From positions 1 to 25,888 of the forward strand of contig DATNPH010000155.1 of the NCBI GenBank assembly GCA_036703315.1: a stretch of 25,888 bases of DNA, written 5' to 3'. Shown here in pieces: positions 1 to 7,635 of the stretch. This stretch comes from DATNPH01 sp036703315 (GTDB lineage: Bacteria; Cyanobacteriota; Cyanobacteriia; Cyanobacteriales; Coleofasciculaceae). Numbering within the stretch: position 1 is the stretch's first letter; each line of letters starts with the position of its first letter. The position numbers and the translations under genes are program-made. Under the pieces are notes generated by a model, which was not told where the DNA came from, did not search any database, and was given only the letters and a program-made list of their open reading frames with translations.

Positions 1-2
1 TA

Positions 3-140
3 GGTGGAGCTAGAACTATTAAGTCTCTCTCCACTGGGTTGAAAATGAATCGGGATCTAAATGGTGCCCGTGGGATTTTCCTTCGGGCATTGGTTGATAC
101 GCCTTGGTTGAGAGAATATCTCAACTTATGTGTTTGTTAG
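3..140 (+). CDS. tnpB: TnpB C-terminal end (partial, IS200/IS605-type accessory nuclease)
   Basis: An open frame runs from the window edge to a TAG at 138-140 and encodes about 45 residues. It contains NRDLNGARGIFLRALVDTPW, which resembles the third RuvC acidic motif (D-R-D-x-N-x-A-R) of cyanobacterial TnpB proteins and the short C-terminal tail that follows it. TnpB is the RNA-guided nuclease encoded by IS200/IS605 and IS1341-type elements. Only the last part is visible, so it cannot be said whether the gene is intact upstream. The tail differs clearly from the second TnpB at 12955-14265, so the two come from different element lineages. Upstream zinc-finger cysteines are not visible here. 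Confidence 0.7.
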   Translation, partial: GGARTIKSLSTGLKMNRDLNGARGIFLRALVDTPWLREYLNLCVC

Positions 141-181
141 CAAATGTTAGCAAAAAAGTATCGGTTTAGTTACTGTAGCCC

Positions 182-207
182 CCTTGGATGCTTTCCCTAA
201 ACCAAGG
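182..207. other. Short inverted repeat between tnpB end and ATPase gene end
   Basis: A 6-bp stem (ccttgg / ccaagg) encloses a 14-nt loop in the 108-bp gap between two convergent genes. It could be part of the right end of the tnpB element or a weak bidirectional terminator. There is no clear T-run on either side, so the role is uncertain. Confidence 0.25.
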
Positions 208-248
208 AAGGATGAAAATCACTCTTCTCTACTCACCACTCCCTATTT

Positions 249-2711
249 TCAAGCTAGGTATTTGCTGATAAAGGAGAGATCCACAGCCCCGAAATTAACA
301 ATTAACGCAACATTTAAATTTTCCAGTGATTTAACAAACCAGACGATGTCATTTACAGATTGAGATTCATAGTGGTTAAATAAAATAGAAAATCGCTTTT
401 CTAGATGAGGTTTGGCTTGACGGGAAAGCAGTACAATTTTGAGTAATAAACCCGTTGTCTTTACAGGGCCAATGTTAGAAACTAAGTCAATAAAGAATAA
501 ATGTTCGGGTCGCTGAGGACTTTCCACTAAAAAGTTGAATAATTGGTTACAAGTTCTCAGTAGGAGAATGTCGTTAACTCGGTGAGAATCGAATTCGGAA
601 AATGTATTTTGCAGATGCTTATACAAACGCTGATTAAATTGATGCCGACCATATTCTGAATCGATAGAAGTAATCAGATACTCGTATAAATCGGTTTTGA
701 AAGCTAGGTAGGACTGAGTATTGCACGTATGAGTCAGGAAGCACTGAGCCAACTCTCGGTAGGTGTAGGAACCTTCGACTTTGCCAACAAACTGCTTGAG
801 GGCAAGGAACAGCTCGCGATCGCTCAAGAGGGTAGGATTTCGTACAGGCTGTATAGTTCGCGTTGCTGAGTTTGAGGTAGTTTGACTCTCTATTTGGATT
901 CGCCGCATCAGGTAAGTCGCATACTGTGATAGATGGATTTCAAACTGCCGTTGTTTGTCAGCTTGAAGTTGCCGGATTGTTTCCTGATGTTCGGAAGAAC
1001 TGCCCTCACTCAGCAAATAATGGGTATACAAGTACGGATAGCGATTAATCAACCGATCCAAGGTGGGAATCTCTGGAGGAGTTGCTTGAGGCGGATCTGC
1101 CTGCGGGCTAGGATGTAAGCCCTGATACTCAGGACTCTCAATAAATTTATGTACTAGTTTTTGCAAACGCCTGCTTGAGGGAGATTGGCAAACCTCAGAC
1201 TCGGAACTCGATGATGGGCTGTTAAATAGCGACACCAAATCAGCGATCGCCCCTTTGTTTTTGGGGTTCAGTTGCCAGCGATTGATCAGAATGTGGCAGC
1301 ATCGGTTGAGGAAAAGCTTAAATTCCTGCTCAGCCAATGGCGAGGCAGTAATCCTATCGAGCGCTACGGCGATTTCCGGCTCAGGATAGCTCGTGCCGTC
1401 GATAAACAGCGTGCGAAAGCGCTTTATCACCTGCGTCGGCGACTCTCTTTGTACCAATTCGATCAGGTGCTTGTATAGTATCTGCTCTTGTAGGCTTGTA
1501 TCTGGATTGGAAGATGGAAGTACCTTGTTAACCCAACTGAGATTAAATACAGATTCGTAAAGGCGGTTATAAACTTTTAACTTGCCATCACGCTTAACCA
1601 CCAATCCCGACAGCCGCAATTCCATTTGCTCTGGACTATCATTGGCGGCTACTTCCCCCCGTTGCAAAATTTGTTGATAGAGTCTCAGTAGCTGAGCACT
1701 GCGCTCCTCATTGTTGAGGATATGATCGCGCCTTGCGCACCGACAAAGGCGATCGCGTATCGTCCTCAGATGCTCTGGCTCATCATTCGCTTCCCAGTTT
1801 TCAATTAAGTATTTACGCACCAGTTGCGTCACCCACTCCGCGATTTGGGATTGTGGATTGGGTCCCTGAGCTAAGGAAAATTGGATGTTGGATTGAAAAT
1901 CTTCCTTGGCTCCTGTGCGCTTGTGCTCTTCTACTTGTTTAAGGACAAGCTTACACAGCTTTTGGCTAAGAAAAGGCTGACCACCTGTCCATGCCAACAC
2001 CTCCCCTAACACAGCCTGAGGGTTGCTTACTTTCCCTGCTAATCCTTTCGCTAACGGCTGAGCTTCGTGCAACTGAAAGCCACACAGTTCGATCGCCCGA
2101 CCAATGTTAAAGGGCATGTTGTATTGCATTAAATCCGAGGGGCTTGCCACACCCAGCAGGGTAAAGGTGAGGCGGTTGTATTCAGGTTGGTCAGCGCGAT
2201 TGTTGTAGCACGCTTGGATAGCGGCGAAAAACTCATCAACTCTGAAATTTAAGCTGAGAACGCTATCGATTTCATCGATAAAAATGACTACGTTTTGAGA
2301 GACACACCTAAGCAATACCTCGCGGATAAACTCGCTAAACAGCTGCACAGGATAAAGATATGAGCGATCGCACAGCCATGTGCCGATATCAAACTCGTTT
2401 AACTGATTGAAGCTACTCGCTAGGGTATATACTATGCCTGCATACCACTGCTCTGGGGTAATCTTCTGAAAGCCGATCGCTGTCAGGTCAACCACAGCAC
2501 AGGCAAATCCTTCTCGCCGCAGCCGCTGCATCGTTCGTACCCGCAAGCTAGACTTGCCCATCTGCCGGGAGTTGAGAACGTAACAGAACTCTCCTGCCTT
2601 CAAGGCATTATACAGGTCAGAGTCAGCCTGCCGAACTACATAGGTAGGAGCATTCACGGGTAGACTCCCGCCGACTTGATACTCGTAGGCTGAGTTTTGT
2701 GCTGTAATCAT
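249..2711 (-). CDS. AAA-like (AAA_35-type) ATPase fused to a cyanobacterial conserved domain
   Basis: About 820 residues. The N-terminal 400 or so form an AAA-like/STAND-type NTPase module typical of cyanobacteria. The P-loop is NSRQMGKSS near residues 47-55 and Walker B is VVIFIDEID near 140-148. The module ends with the usual VYNRLYESVFN segment. From about residue 405 the protein continues into a region rich in conserved aromatic and charged blocks, including NRCCHILINRWQL, LINRYPYLYTHYLL, LLSDRELFLALKQFVGKVEG, GRHQFNQRLYKHLQ and NVALIVNFGAVDLSFI. I recognise this as a widespread cyanobacterial conserved protein, usually encoded alone. Its function is unknown to me. I prefer the ATG at 2709-2711, preceded by GAAGG, over the GTG three codons upstream. 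AAA_35 modules usually carry sensory or effector partners (WD40, TPR, peptidase), so a signalling or conflict role is inferred only. Confidence 0.8.
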   Translation of the reverse strand: MITAQNSAYEYQVGGSLPVNAPTYVVRQADSDLYNALKAGEFCYVLNSRQMGKSSLRVRTMQRLRREGFACAVVDLTAIGFQKITPEQWYAGIVYTLASSFNQLNEFDIGTWLCDRSYLYPVQLFSEFIREVLLRCVSQNVVIFIDEIDSVLSLNFRVDEFFAAIQACYNNRADQPEYNRLTFTLLGVASPSDLMQYNMPFNIGRAIELCGFQLHEAQPLAKGLAGKVSNPQAVLGEVLAWTGGQPFLSQKLCKLVLKQVEEHKRTGAKEDFQSNIQFSLAQGPNPQSQIAEWVTQLVRKYLIENWEANDEPEHLRTIRDRLCRCARRDHILNNEERSAQLLRLYQQILQRGEVAANDSPEQMELRLSGLVVKRDGKLKVYNRLYESVFNLSWVNKVLPSSNPDTSLQEQILYKHLIELVQRESPTQVIKRFRTLFIDGTSYPEPEIAVALDRITASPLAEQEFKLFLNRCCHILINRWQLNPKNKGAIADLVSLFNSPSSSSESEVCQSPSSRRLQKLVHKFIESPEYQGLHPSPQADPPQATPPEIPTLDRLINRYPYLYTHYLLSEGSSSEHQETIRQLQADKQRQFEIHLSQYATYLMRRIQIESQTTSNSATRTIQPVRNPTLLSDRELFLALKQFVGKVEGSYTYRELAQCFLTHTCNTQSYLAFKTDLYEYLITSIDSEYGRHQFNQRLYKHLQNTFSEFDSHRVNDILLLRTCNQLFNFLVESPQRPEHLFFIDLVSNIGPVKTTGLLLKIVLLSRQAKPHLEKRFSILFNHYESQSVNDIVWFVKSLENLNVALIVNFGAVDLSFISKYLA

Positions 2712-2841
2712 GGGATGCACCTTCGCTTGAGCAGGAATACGGTAGATGTCTAAACCGGAAAATCTTATCCTACCTGCTATATCTTTCAGGAGTAATAGGT
2801 TATGCAGCTGACCAAGCGCATTTTAGATTTGGATTTTTGAT

Positions 2842-3100
2842 TCAACCCGATAAATCGATGCCTTTAGTGGAGTACCAGAAATAGCTACTAGCTTGACGGG
2901 TAAACATGGTGTGGTAGTGATCGCTCTTGGCATTAATTCATCATGATTCCCTACCTCTACAATCTTGCCCTGTTCTAACACCACGATGCGGTCTGCCATC
3001 TTTGCCAAGGCAAGGCGATGGCTCACCACTACGGCCATCCGACCCTGTGCAATTGTTCTAAAAATCCGGTAAATCTCATGTTCATTTTTAGGTTGACACT
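2842..3100 (-). pseudogene. ABC exporter ATPase C-terminal remnant, frameshifted
   Basis: The minus strand encodes the end of an ABC-type exporter ATPase. It reads NEHEIYRIFRTIAQGRM, then the H-loop segment VVVSHRLALAKMADRIVVLE, then GKIVEVGNHDELM. Near 2930 the family resemblance jumps to another frame, which reads AKSDHYHTMFTRQASSYF and ends at a TGA at 2842-2844. One base appears to be missing at ATGCCAAGAGC. The original frame instead runs on as unrelated sequence to about 2823. Similarity stops upstream near 3100, right at a palindrome, so Walker A, the signature motif, Walker B and the membrane domain are all absent. This is a 5'-truncated and frameshifted relic, not a working transporter. 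The wording of the H-loop region suggests a peptide or toxin exporter-type ATPase, but that is tentative. Confidence 0.75.
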
Positions 3101-3129
3101 CTCCGCACTTCTAGGGCGGAGAGTGTCAA
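3093..3129. repeat. Perfect 14-bp-stem palindrome at the ABC remnant boundary
   Basis: ttgacactctccgc (3093-3106) is exactly complemented by gcggagagtgtcaa (3116-3129) across a 9-nt loop. It sits precisely where similarity to the ABC transporter ends. Its shape and the ttgacactctcc opening recall the terminal hairpins of cyanobacterial IS200/IS605 elements, so it may be a solo element end left by excision or deletion. That link is from memory of the family, not from a search. No recognisable coding remnant was found in 3130-3296. Confidence 0.75.
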
Positions 3130-3296
3130 TGCTTGTAAGTAATCAGACAATACTGAGATAGGGTTTTTCGGAAGGAAAGTCTTAGAAGTATCTGAGAGCT
3201 TGTATTGGCAGAACCCGCCGTGGAATGCTCCCCTGGGGTGTGAGTAGTCTGGTACAAGATTTAATAAAGTATTGGGTTAATTTGTCCAACGTCCCG

Positions 3297-3923
3297 CTAG
3301 GCACACCATTGACCTCGGTTTCCTTTAGGAAGAAATGCCAAAAATTCTGTCGGTTTGTCTTGATCGTCTGAGTAGTTCATAAAGTCAGCCCAATGGATAG
3401 GGTCGAGTTCCGGATGAGTGCTTCGCTTATCCAAAGCGGCTGTCACTTTTAACTTTTCCTTGAGATAGGTACAGTACCGTCGTAAGTGTTTAGCTAGCTC
3501 TTGCAGTTGAATGAGCACCTCTCCAGTTCCAATGCTTGAGGATGTTTTGATATTCACCTGCTGAGCAATTTCATCCAGTTGGGCGATCATAGGGGGTAGG
3601 CATGGAGCCTTAATTCTGGCTTGACCTGATGTCAACTGATTTCGACGTTGCTTAAGCCGATCGCGCCGATAAACTGCATGATAACTTTCTAATAAGACAC
3701 AAGCTAGGTGAATTTCAGGTTCAGTCAGGTTATAAAACTCTGACAAAATTCGCCTTAACTGTTTAGACTTAGTATCGTTTAAGATTGCCCAGTCACTTAC
3801 GAAATACACACCGCACTCCCACAAGAACTGATTGAGTTCAGGATAATTAGCGCTCTCTACGGCGAGTAAAGCTGACTCCACTGTAGGTAAAGAATTTTGT
3901 CTCTCCCCGTCGGGGAGAGACAA
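3297..3923 (-). CDS. Hypothetical protein, 208 aa, uncertain start
   Basis: I do not recognise this protein. It is soluble in appearance, with no signal peptide or membrane segment. It is mostly helical and rich in leucine and charged residues, with a basic stretch (YRRDRLKQRRNQL) in the middle and an amphipathic helical part (residues about 130-165, including QELAKHLRRYCTYLKEK). The longest frame starts at a TTG (3921-3923) lying inside a 31-nt palindrome, so the first nine residues are encoded by repeat DNA. No ATG is available near the 5' end. The alternative is a GTG near 3881, without a clear Shine-Dalgarno sequence. An in-frame TAA lies a short way upstream. It is divergent from the NB-ARC gene at 4053 with only 129 bp between them, so shared regulation is possible. 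It may have lost its original N-terminus. Confidence 0.55.
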   Translation of the reverse strand: MSLPDGERQNSLPTVESALLAVESANYPELNQFLWECGVYFVSDWAILNDTKSKQLRRILSEFYNLTEPEIHLACVLLESYHAVYRRDRLKQRRNQLTSGQARIKAPCLPPMIAQLDEIAQQVNIKTSSSIGTGEVLIQLQELAKHLRRYCTYLKEKLKVTAALDKRSTHPELDPIHWADFMNYSDDQDKPTEFLAFLPKGNRGQWCA

Positions 3924-3925
3924 AA
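3895..3925. repeat. 31-nt near-perfect palindrome over the 5' end of the 208-aa gene
   Basis: Two 15-base arms (ttttgtctctccccg and cggggagagacaaaa) are exact complements around a single central T at 3910. The palindrome covers the TTG start and first codons of the minus-strand gene and lies in the divergent promoter region of the NB-ARC gene. It could be an operator, a strong cruciform or terminator-like structure, or an element end. It shares the ctctcc core with the palindrome at 3093-3129. Confidence 0.8.
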
Positions 3926-4052
3926 CTATTTCAGAACAATTAAAAAGGATTTAGCTCCCATGTTTCTACAATGCGGTACTAATCGGGTTTGCACACGATC
4001 AACTAAGATCAGACACAAGCTGATCGGCAATGATCTTGACAATTAACCCAAG

Positions 4053-6620
4053 ATGGGAATACAAAGCTTCAGAGCTTCTGAGCAGGGACGAGCAAAAATT
4101 AGGAAGGCTAGGGAAAAGAAGGGATGGGCGGTTAGGGAAGAGGACAATACACCCCTTAAGGAAGCCAGTAAAGTCCTAATCAAGCAACATGCGGCAGTAA
4201 ATGAGTGGCAGGTGAATGACCTAAGATGGCTGCTGGATTTCGAGAAGCTTTTCCGGGTTGAGAAACATAAAGATATCAATCAAATCAAGACAATAGTTGC
4301 CAAGTCTAAACAAGGTTCATTATTTGAACGGATTGAACAACTGATAGAAGCAGGTGAAATCTTCGCTAAAGATATCTCATACGGCTCGTGGAATAGATTT
4401 GCTTCGCAAAAGAAAATACACGCGATTAAAGCCAATGCCTTTAAAGCCTATTGCAAAATTTTAGAACTCAACTGGCAAGAGATTATCGAAATTAGTGGCC
4501 ATCAGGAATTTGAGGGTAATGAGGAGGAACTTGCCAATCCACTCCAAGATTCGGCACAAGCAGACTTACAAACTTCTTATCCTCCATCACCTACGTCGCC
4601 ACAAATTACCTTTTCGGCTAGCACACCCTCCTCGACAAACCCAGGAGCTTCTCTAAAGCGTCCTTATCATAACCTGCCTGTCCGTTACCATACTGCCTTG
4701 ATTGGTCGCGACAAAGAGATGACCAGGCTGTTGGAACTACTCTCTCACGACGCGATCGCGCCTCGCATCAGTGTTGAAGGTATCGGAGGTGCCGGAAAAA
4801 CCTCCTTAGTGTTGGAAGCTGCCTACCGTTGCTTACAGGAAAGTTGTGGGACAAAGACAACGTCTAGCGCTGTTACCTTCAACGCCATCATCTTTACCTC
4901 AGCCAAACAACAGCACCTGATTGGCAATCATATCTTGCAACGCCACAGGCGAGAGCGCACCCTCAATGATATTGTCAGAGCAATCTTGCGTACTTTAGAG
5001 TCCCCTAGCATTATCCCCGCAGACTTTGATAGTCAACTGGAGTCTATCTATCACCGCTTGCAAGAGCTGCCTACCCTGCTGATTGTCGATAATCTGGAAA
5101 CTCTCGAAGACCAAGAGGCTGTCCTTTCCTTCCTGTACGAACTTCCCTCAACGGTAAAAGTAGTGATCACAACCCGTGTGCGAGGAGCCTTTGGCGTTCC
5201 TATCTATTTGGAGTGCTTGCCACTCGATGAGGGAGTGCGACTGATCCAGCACCAAGCTCAAGAACAAAGCATACAACTCAAAACCGAACAGTTCCAAGTA
5301 ATCTACCAGAAAACCAGTGGTCTGCCGTTAGGGATTGTTTACGCCATTGGTCAATTGTCAGTTTATGGCATTTGTGATGATATCGTGACAACTCGGTTGA
5401 CTCAAGCAAACAGCGACCTTGCTCAATATTGCTTTGAGGACTCCATACAACGGCTGAAAGGGCAACCCGCTCATCGGTTGCTGATGGTACTGGCGCTATT
5501 TGCTAAATCTGCATCACCAGAAGCGATTGCCCAAATCAGTTTACTGGAAGCTGAACCCTTCAATGCTTTGGCTCAACTCTACAGACTCCGCTTGGTAATG
5601 CAGCGAGAAGAACGGTATGATATGCATCCTTTGACTCGCGAGTATGCGATCGCTGAACTTAAAGCTAACCCTGAGTTTGAGAAACAAGCGCGAGAACGTT
5701 GGGTTAACTGGTATCTCAAATTTTCTCAAGCCTACGAACAACAGGACTGGAAACAGTGGCACGAATACAAAGATTTAGACCACGAGTGGGAAAACCTCCA
5801 AGCCGTAATTGACTGGTGCATTCAGCAAAACCGATATGAACAGGTTAGGAAGTTTTGGCAGCACGTCAAAGGATATACCTATGTACATGGGTATTGGCAT
5901 GAGCGCTTAACTTGGATAGATTGGTTGCTCCAAGCCACTCAGCAGCGCCAAGATAAATCAATGATGGCGGAGGCACTGGGGGATAAGGGTTGGACGTTAA
6001 CCCTGATGGGCAAACCGGAACAGTTGGCACAAGTGGATGCCCTGTTTGCACAAGTATCCAATCTGCAAGAGGGTCAAGATTTAATCGTTCAGTTGTCGTT
6101 GACGATCGATCAGGCGGTGCTATCGATTCACCAGCGAAAATTTGATCAAGCTCACCAATTGTTGAATCAGGGCAAAGACTTACTCAAGCGTATTGAAATA
6201 GAAGAGCCAAAACGCCTACGCCAACTGATTCGGCTCTATTACTATGAGGCAGAAGTTTGGTTTAGAACTGGAAATTATAAACAAGCCAAAATTGGCTACC
6301 AAAAGGCGCTCAAACAAGCACAGATTGCTCAATGGCAGCAAGTGGAGGTCTATATCCTCAATTGGTTAGCGGATGTTGCACTGGTGGGAGAAGGCAACTT
6401 GGATGAAGCGGAACGTCTGTTAAAGACGAGTATGCCGATCGCTCTTGCGAGCCAGGATAAACGCTCAATAGCTTTTCACAAGCGTTCTTGGGCGCATTTG
6501 GAGAAGCTGAGAAGGAATCGTGCTGTATTTCGACGTTGGGCAACGGATGCAAAGGAAGATTTCGAGAGTCTGGGGATGCTCTCAGAAGCTCAAGAAATGC
6601 ACTCTTGGCTTGAAGCTTGA
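4053..6620 (+). CDS. NB-ARC STAND NTPase with TPR-like C-terminus
   Basis: 855 residues in the order N-terminal helical region, linker, NB-ARC, winged-helix, TPR-like repeats. The P-loop GIGGAGKTSL is near residues 243-252, Walker B LLIVDNLETLED near 340-351, an ITTR sensor-like motif near 371, SGLPLGIVYAIG near 421-432, and MHPLTREYA, the MHD-equivalent, near 523-531. The last 300 residues are helical hairpins of TPR type. The first 150 residues resemble the short N-terminal module of other cyanobacterial NB-ARC proteins (AKIRKAREKKGW... SYGSWNRF... KAYCKILELNWQEIIEI). Here that module is split by an extra helical stretch at about residues 35-105. STAND proteins are ligand-triggered, oligomerising switches used in regulation and in antiphage or cell-death responses. 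No catalytic effector domain is visible, so the output is unknown. No strong Shine-Dalgarno precedes the ATG. Confidence 0.85.
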   Translation: MGIQSFRASEQGRAKIRKAREKKGWAVREEDNTPLKEASKVLIKQHAAVNEWQVNDLRWLLDFEKLFRVEKHKDINQIKTIVAKSKQGSLFERIEQLIEAGEIFAKDISYGSWNRFASQKKIHAIKANAFKAYCKILELNWQEIIEISGHQEFEGNEEELANPLQDSAQADLQTSYPPSPTSPQITFSASTPSSTNPGASLKRPYHNLPVRYHTALIGRDKEMTRLLELLSHDAIAPRISVEGIGGAGKTSLVLEAAYRCLQESCGTKTTSSAVTFNAIIFTSAKQQHLIGNHILQRHRRERTLNDIVRAILRTLESPSIIPADFDSQLESIYHRLQELPTLLIVDNLETLEDQEAVLSFLYELPSTVKVVITTRVRGAFGVPIYLECLPLDEGVRLIQHQAQEQSIQLKTEQFQVIYQKTSGLPLGIVYAIGQLSVYGICDDIVTTRLTQANSDLAQYCFEDSIQRLKGQPAHRLLMVLALFAKSASPEAIAQISLLEAEPFNALAQLYRLRLVMQREERYDMHPLTREYAIAELKANPEFEKQARERWVNWYLKFSQAYEQQDWKQWHEYKDLDHEWENLQAVIDWCIQQNRYEQVRKFWQHVKGYTYVHGYWHERLTWIDWLLQATQQRQDKSMMAEALGDKGWTLTLMGKPEQLAQVDALFAQVSNLQEGQDLIVQLSLTIDQAVLSIHQRKFDQAHQLLNQGKDLLKRIEIEEPKRLRQLIRLYYYEAEVWFRTGNYKQAKIGYQKALKQAQIAQWQQVEVYILNWLADVALVGEGNLDEAERLLKTSMPIALASQDKRSIAFHKRSWAHLEKLRRNRAVFRRWATDAKEDFESLGMLSEAQEMHSWLEA

Positions 6621-6645
6621 ACAATCTAGTCCAGTAACTATTTCC

Positions 6646-7524
6646 TCAGCCTACATAACTGAGAATTTGTTCAATCATCCGGTTTGCCTGCGAGCCATAA
6701 CCGCCACCAAACAAATTAAAATGGTTCAGAATGTGGTATAAATTGTAGAGCGTTTTCCGCTGCTTGTAACCCTTATCTAAAGGCCACACCTCGTTGTAAC
6801 CCCGATAAAACGCGGCTGGGAAGCCGCCGAACAGTTCAGTCATGGCGATATCGACTTCGCGATCGCCCACATAGGTAGCCGGATCTAAAATCACCGGTTC
6901 TCCCGACTTGGTGATCGCTGCATTCCCACCCCACAAATCCCCGTGTACCAGAGAAGGTTTAGGCTGATGAGCCAGTAACTTTCCAACTGCCACCATAACT
7001 TGCTCTTGCTGAGGAAAATGACCCCCGCGACGTCGCGCCTGTTGGAATTGATAACCCAAGCGATATTCAGCAAAAAACTCTACCCAGTTAGATGTCCAAT
7101 TGTTAATTTGTGGAGTCGAACCAATTGTGTTATTTATGTCCCAACCAAATCCCTTTTGAGTCGAGGGAGTCCAGCGATGCATCGCTGCTAGCTGACGCCC
7201 CATTTGTTCCCAACACTTGCTATCATTGCTGCCACCGAGTTCAAGCCATTCCAACACAATGTAGGCAATATCAGCTACTGTACCGAAGCAAATCGGTTTT
7301 GGCACCCGAATTTTTTTTGTTTCCAGCATCTGTGTTAAGCCCAAGGCTTCTGCTTCAAACATCTGTGAACGAGACGCCTGGTTGAGCTTGACAAAGTAAG
7401 TGGAGGTATTACTGCTGATAGCATAACCCTGATTAATACAGCCACCACCGATAGACCGACGATTCGTAATCTCAAAGGTTTCGCCAGTCACTTTACTGAT
7501 ATGGGTAGCAATTTGCGTCCACAT
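6646..7524 (-). CDS. Fructosamine kinase family protein
   Basis: 292 residues, the usual length for the fructosamine-3-kinase/YniA family, which has an aminoglycoside-phosphotransferase-like fold. The N-terminal lobe has a glycine-rich SIGGGCINQGY loop near residues 24-34 and the lysine-containing YFVKLNQAS strand. The catalytic loop LVHGDLWGGN lies near 192-201, followed by the metal-binding VILDPATYVGDREVDIAM segment near 210-228. Family members phosphorylate sugar-derived amines on glycated proteins or small molecules, which leads to deglycation (known for the family). The gene starts at an ATG (7522-7524) and lies 111 bp downstream of the M16 peptidase gene on the same strand, so co-transcription is possible. 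It converges with the NB-ARC gene, with only 25 bp between stop codons. All key motifs look intact. Confidence 0.92.
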   Translation of the reverse strand: MWTQIATHISKVTGETFEITNRRSIGGGCINQGYAISSNTSTYFVKLNQASRSQMFEAEALGLTQMLETKKIRVPKPICFGTVADIAYIVLEWLELGGSNDSKCWEQMGRQLAAMHRWTPSTQKGFGWDINNTIGSTPQINNWTSNWVEFFAEYRLGYQFQQARRRGGHFPQQEQVMVAVGKLLAHQPKPSLVHGDLWGGNAAITKSGEPVILDPATYVGDREVDIAMTELFGGFPAAFYRGYNEVWPLDKGYKQRKTLYNLYHILNHFNLFGGGYGSQANRMIEQILSYVG

Positions 7525-7552
7525 TATCGAATATCGAATTTGGTTTTTTTTG

Positions 7553-7617
7553 TGTAGGAGCGGGTTTAGCTGATTAATACAGTTTTAAACAGAATAATTT
7601 CAAAACCAATCCCGCCC
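7553..7617. repeat. Degenerate inverted repeat between M16 and fructosamine kinase genes
   Basis: The arms gtaggagcgggttt and aaaaccaatcccgccc are imperfect complements (core gcggg / cccgc) separated by about 35 nt. The pattern recalls dispersed GGGCGGGTTT palindromes common between cyanobacterial genes. It may also act as a weak intergenic terminator. Confidence 0.3.
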
Positions 7618-7635
7618 TTTTCTTAATAACCCAAC

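Noticed and set aside
132..143. tttgttagcaaa shared with 14286-14297 near the two tnpB genes
   Set aside because: Only 12 bp, at the 3' side of one gene and the 5' side of the other; no extended similarity, so probably chance in AT-rich DNA.
2823..3038. Complete small 71-aa gene in the ABC remnant
   Set aside because: Its start is internal to conserved ABC sequence and its C-terminus is a frameshifted reading, so it is a pseudogene fragment.
3130..3296. Possible TnpB or other coding remnant in all frames
   Set aside because: Frames give short peptides that I could not tie to any family with confidence.
3975..4040. Cluster of gatc motifs upstream of the NB-ARC gene as operators
   Set aside because: Spacing and flanks are irregular; no consistent longer motif was found.
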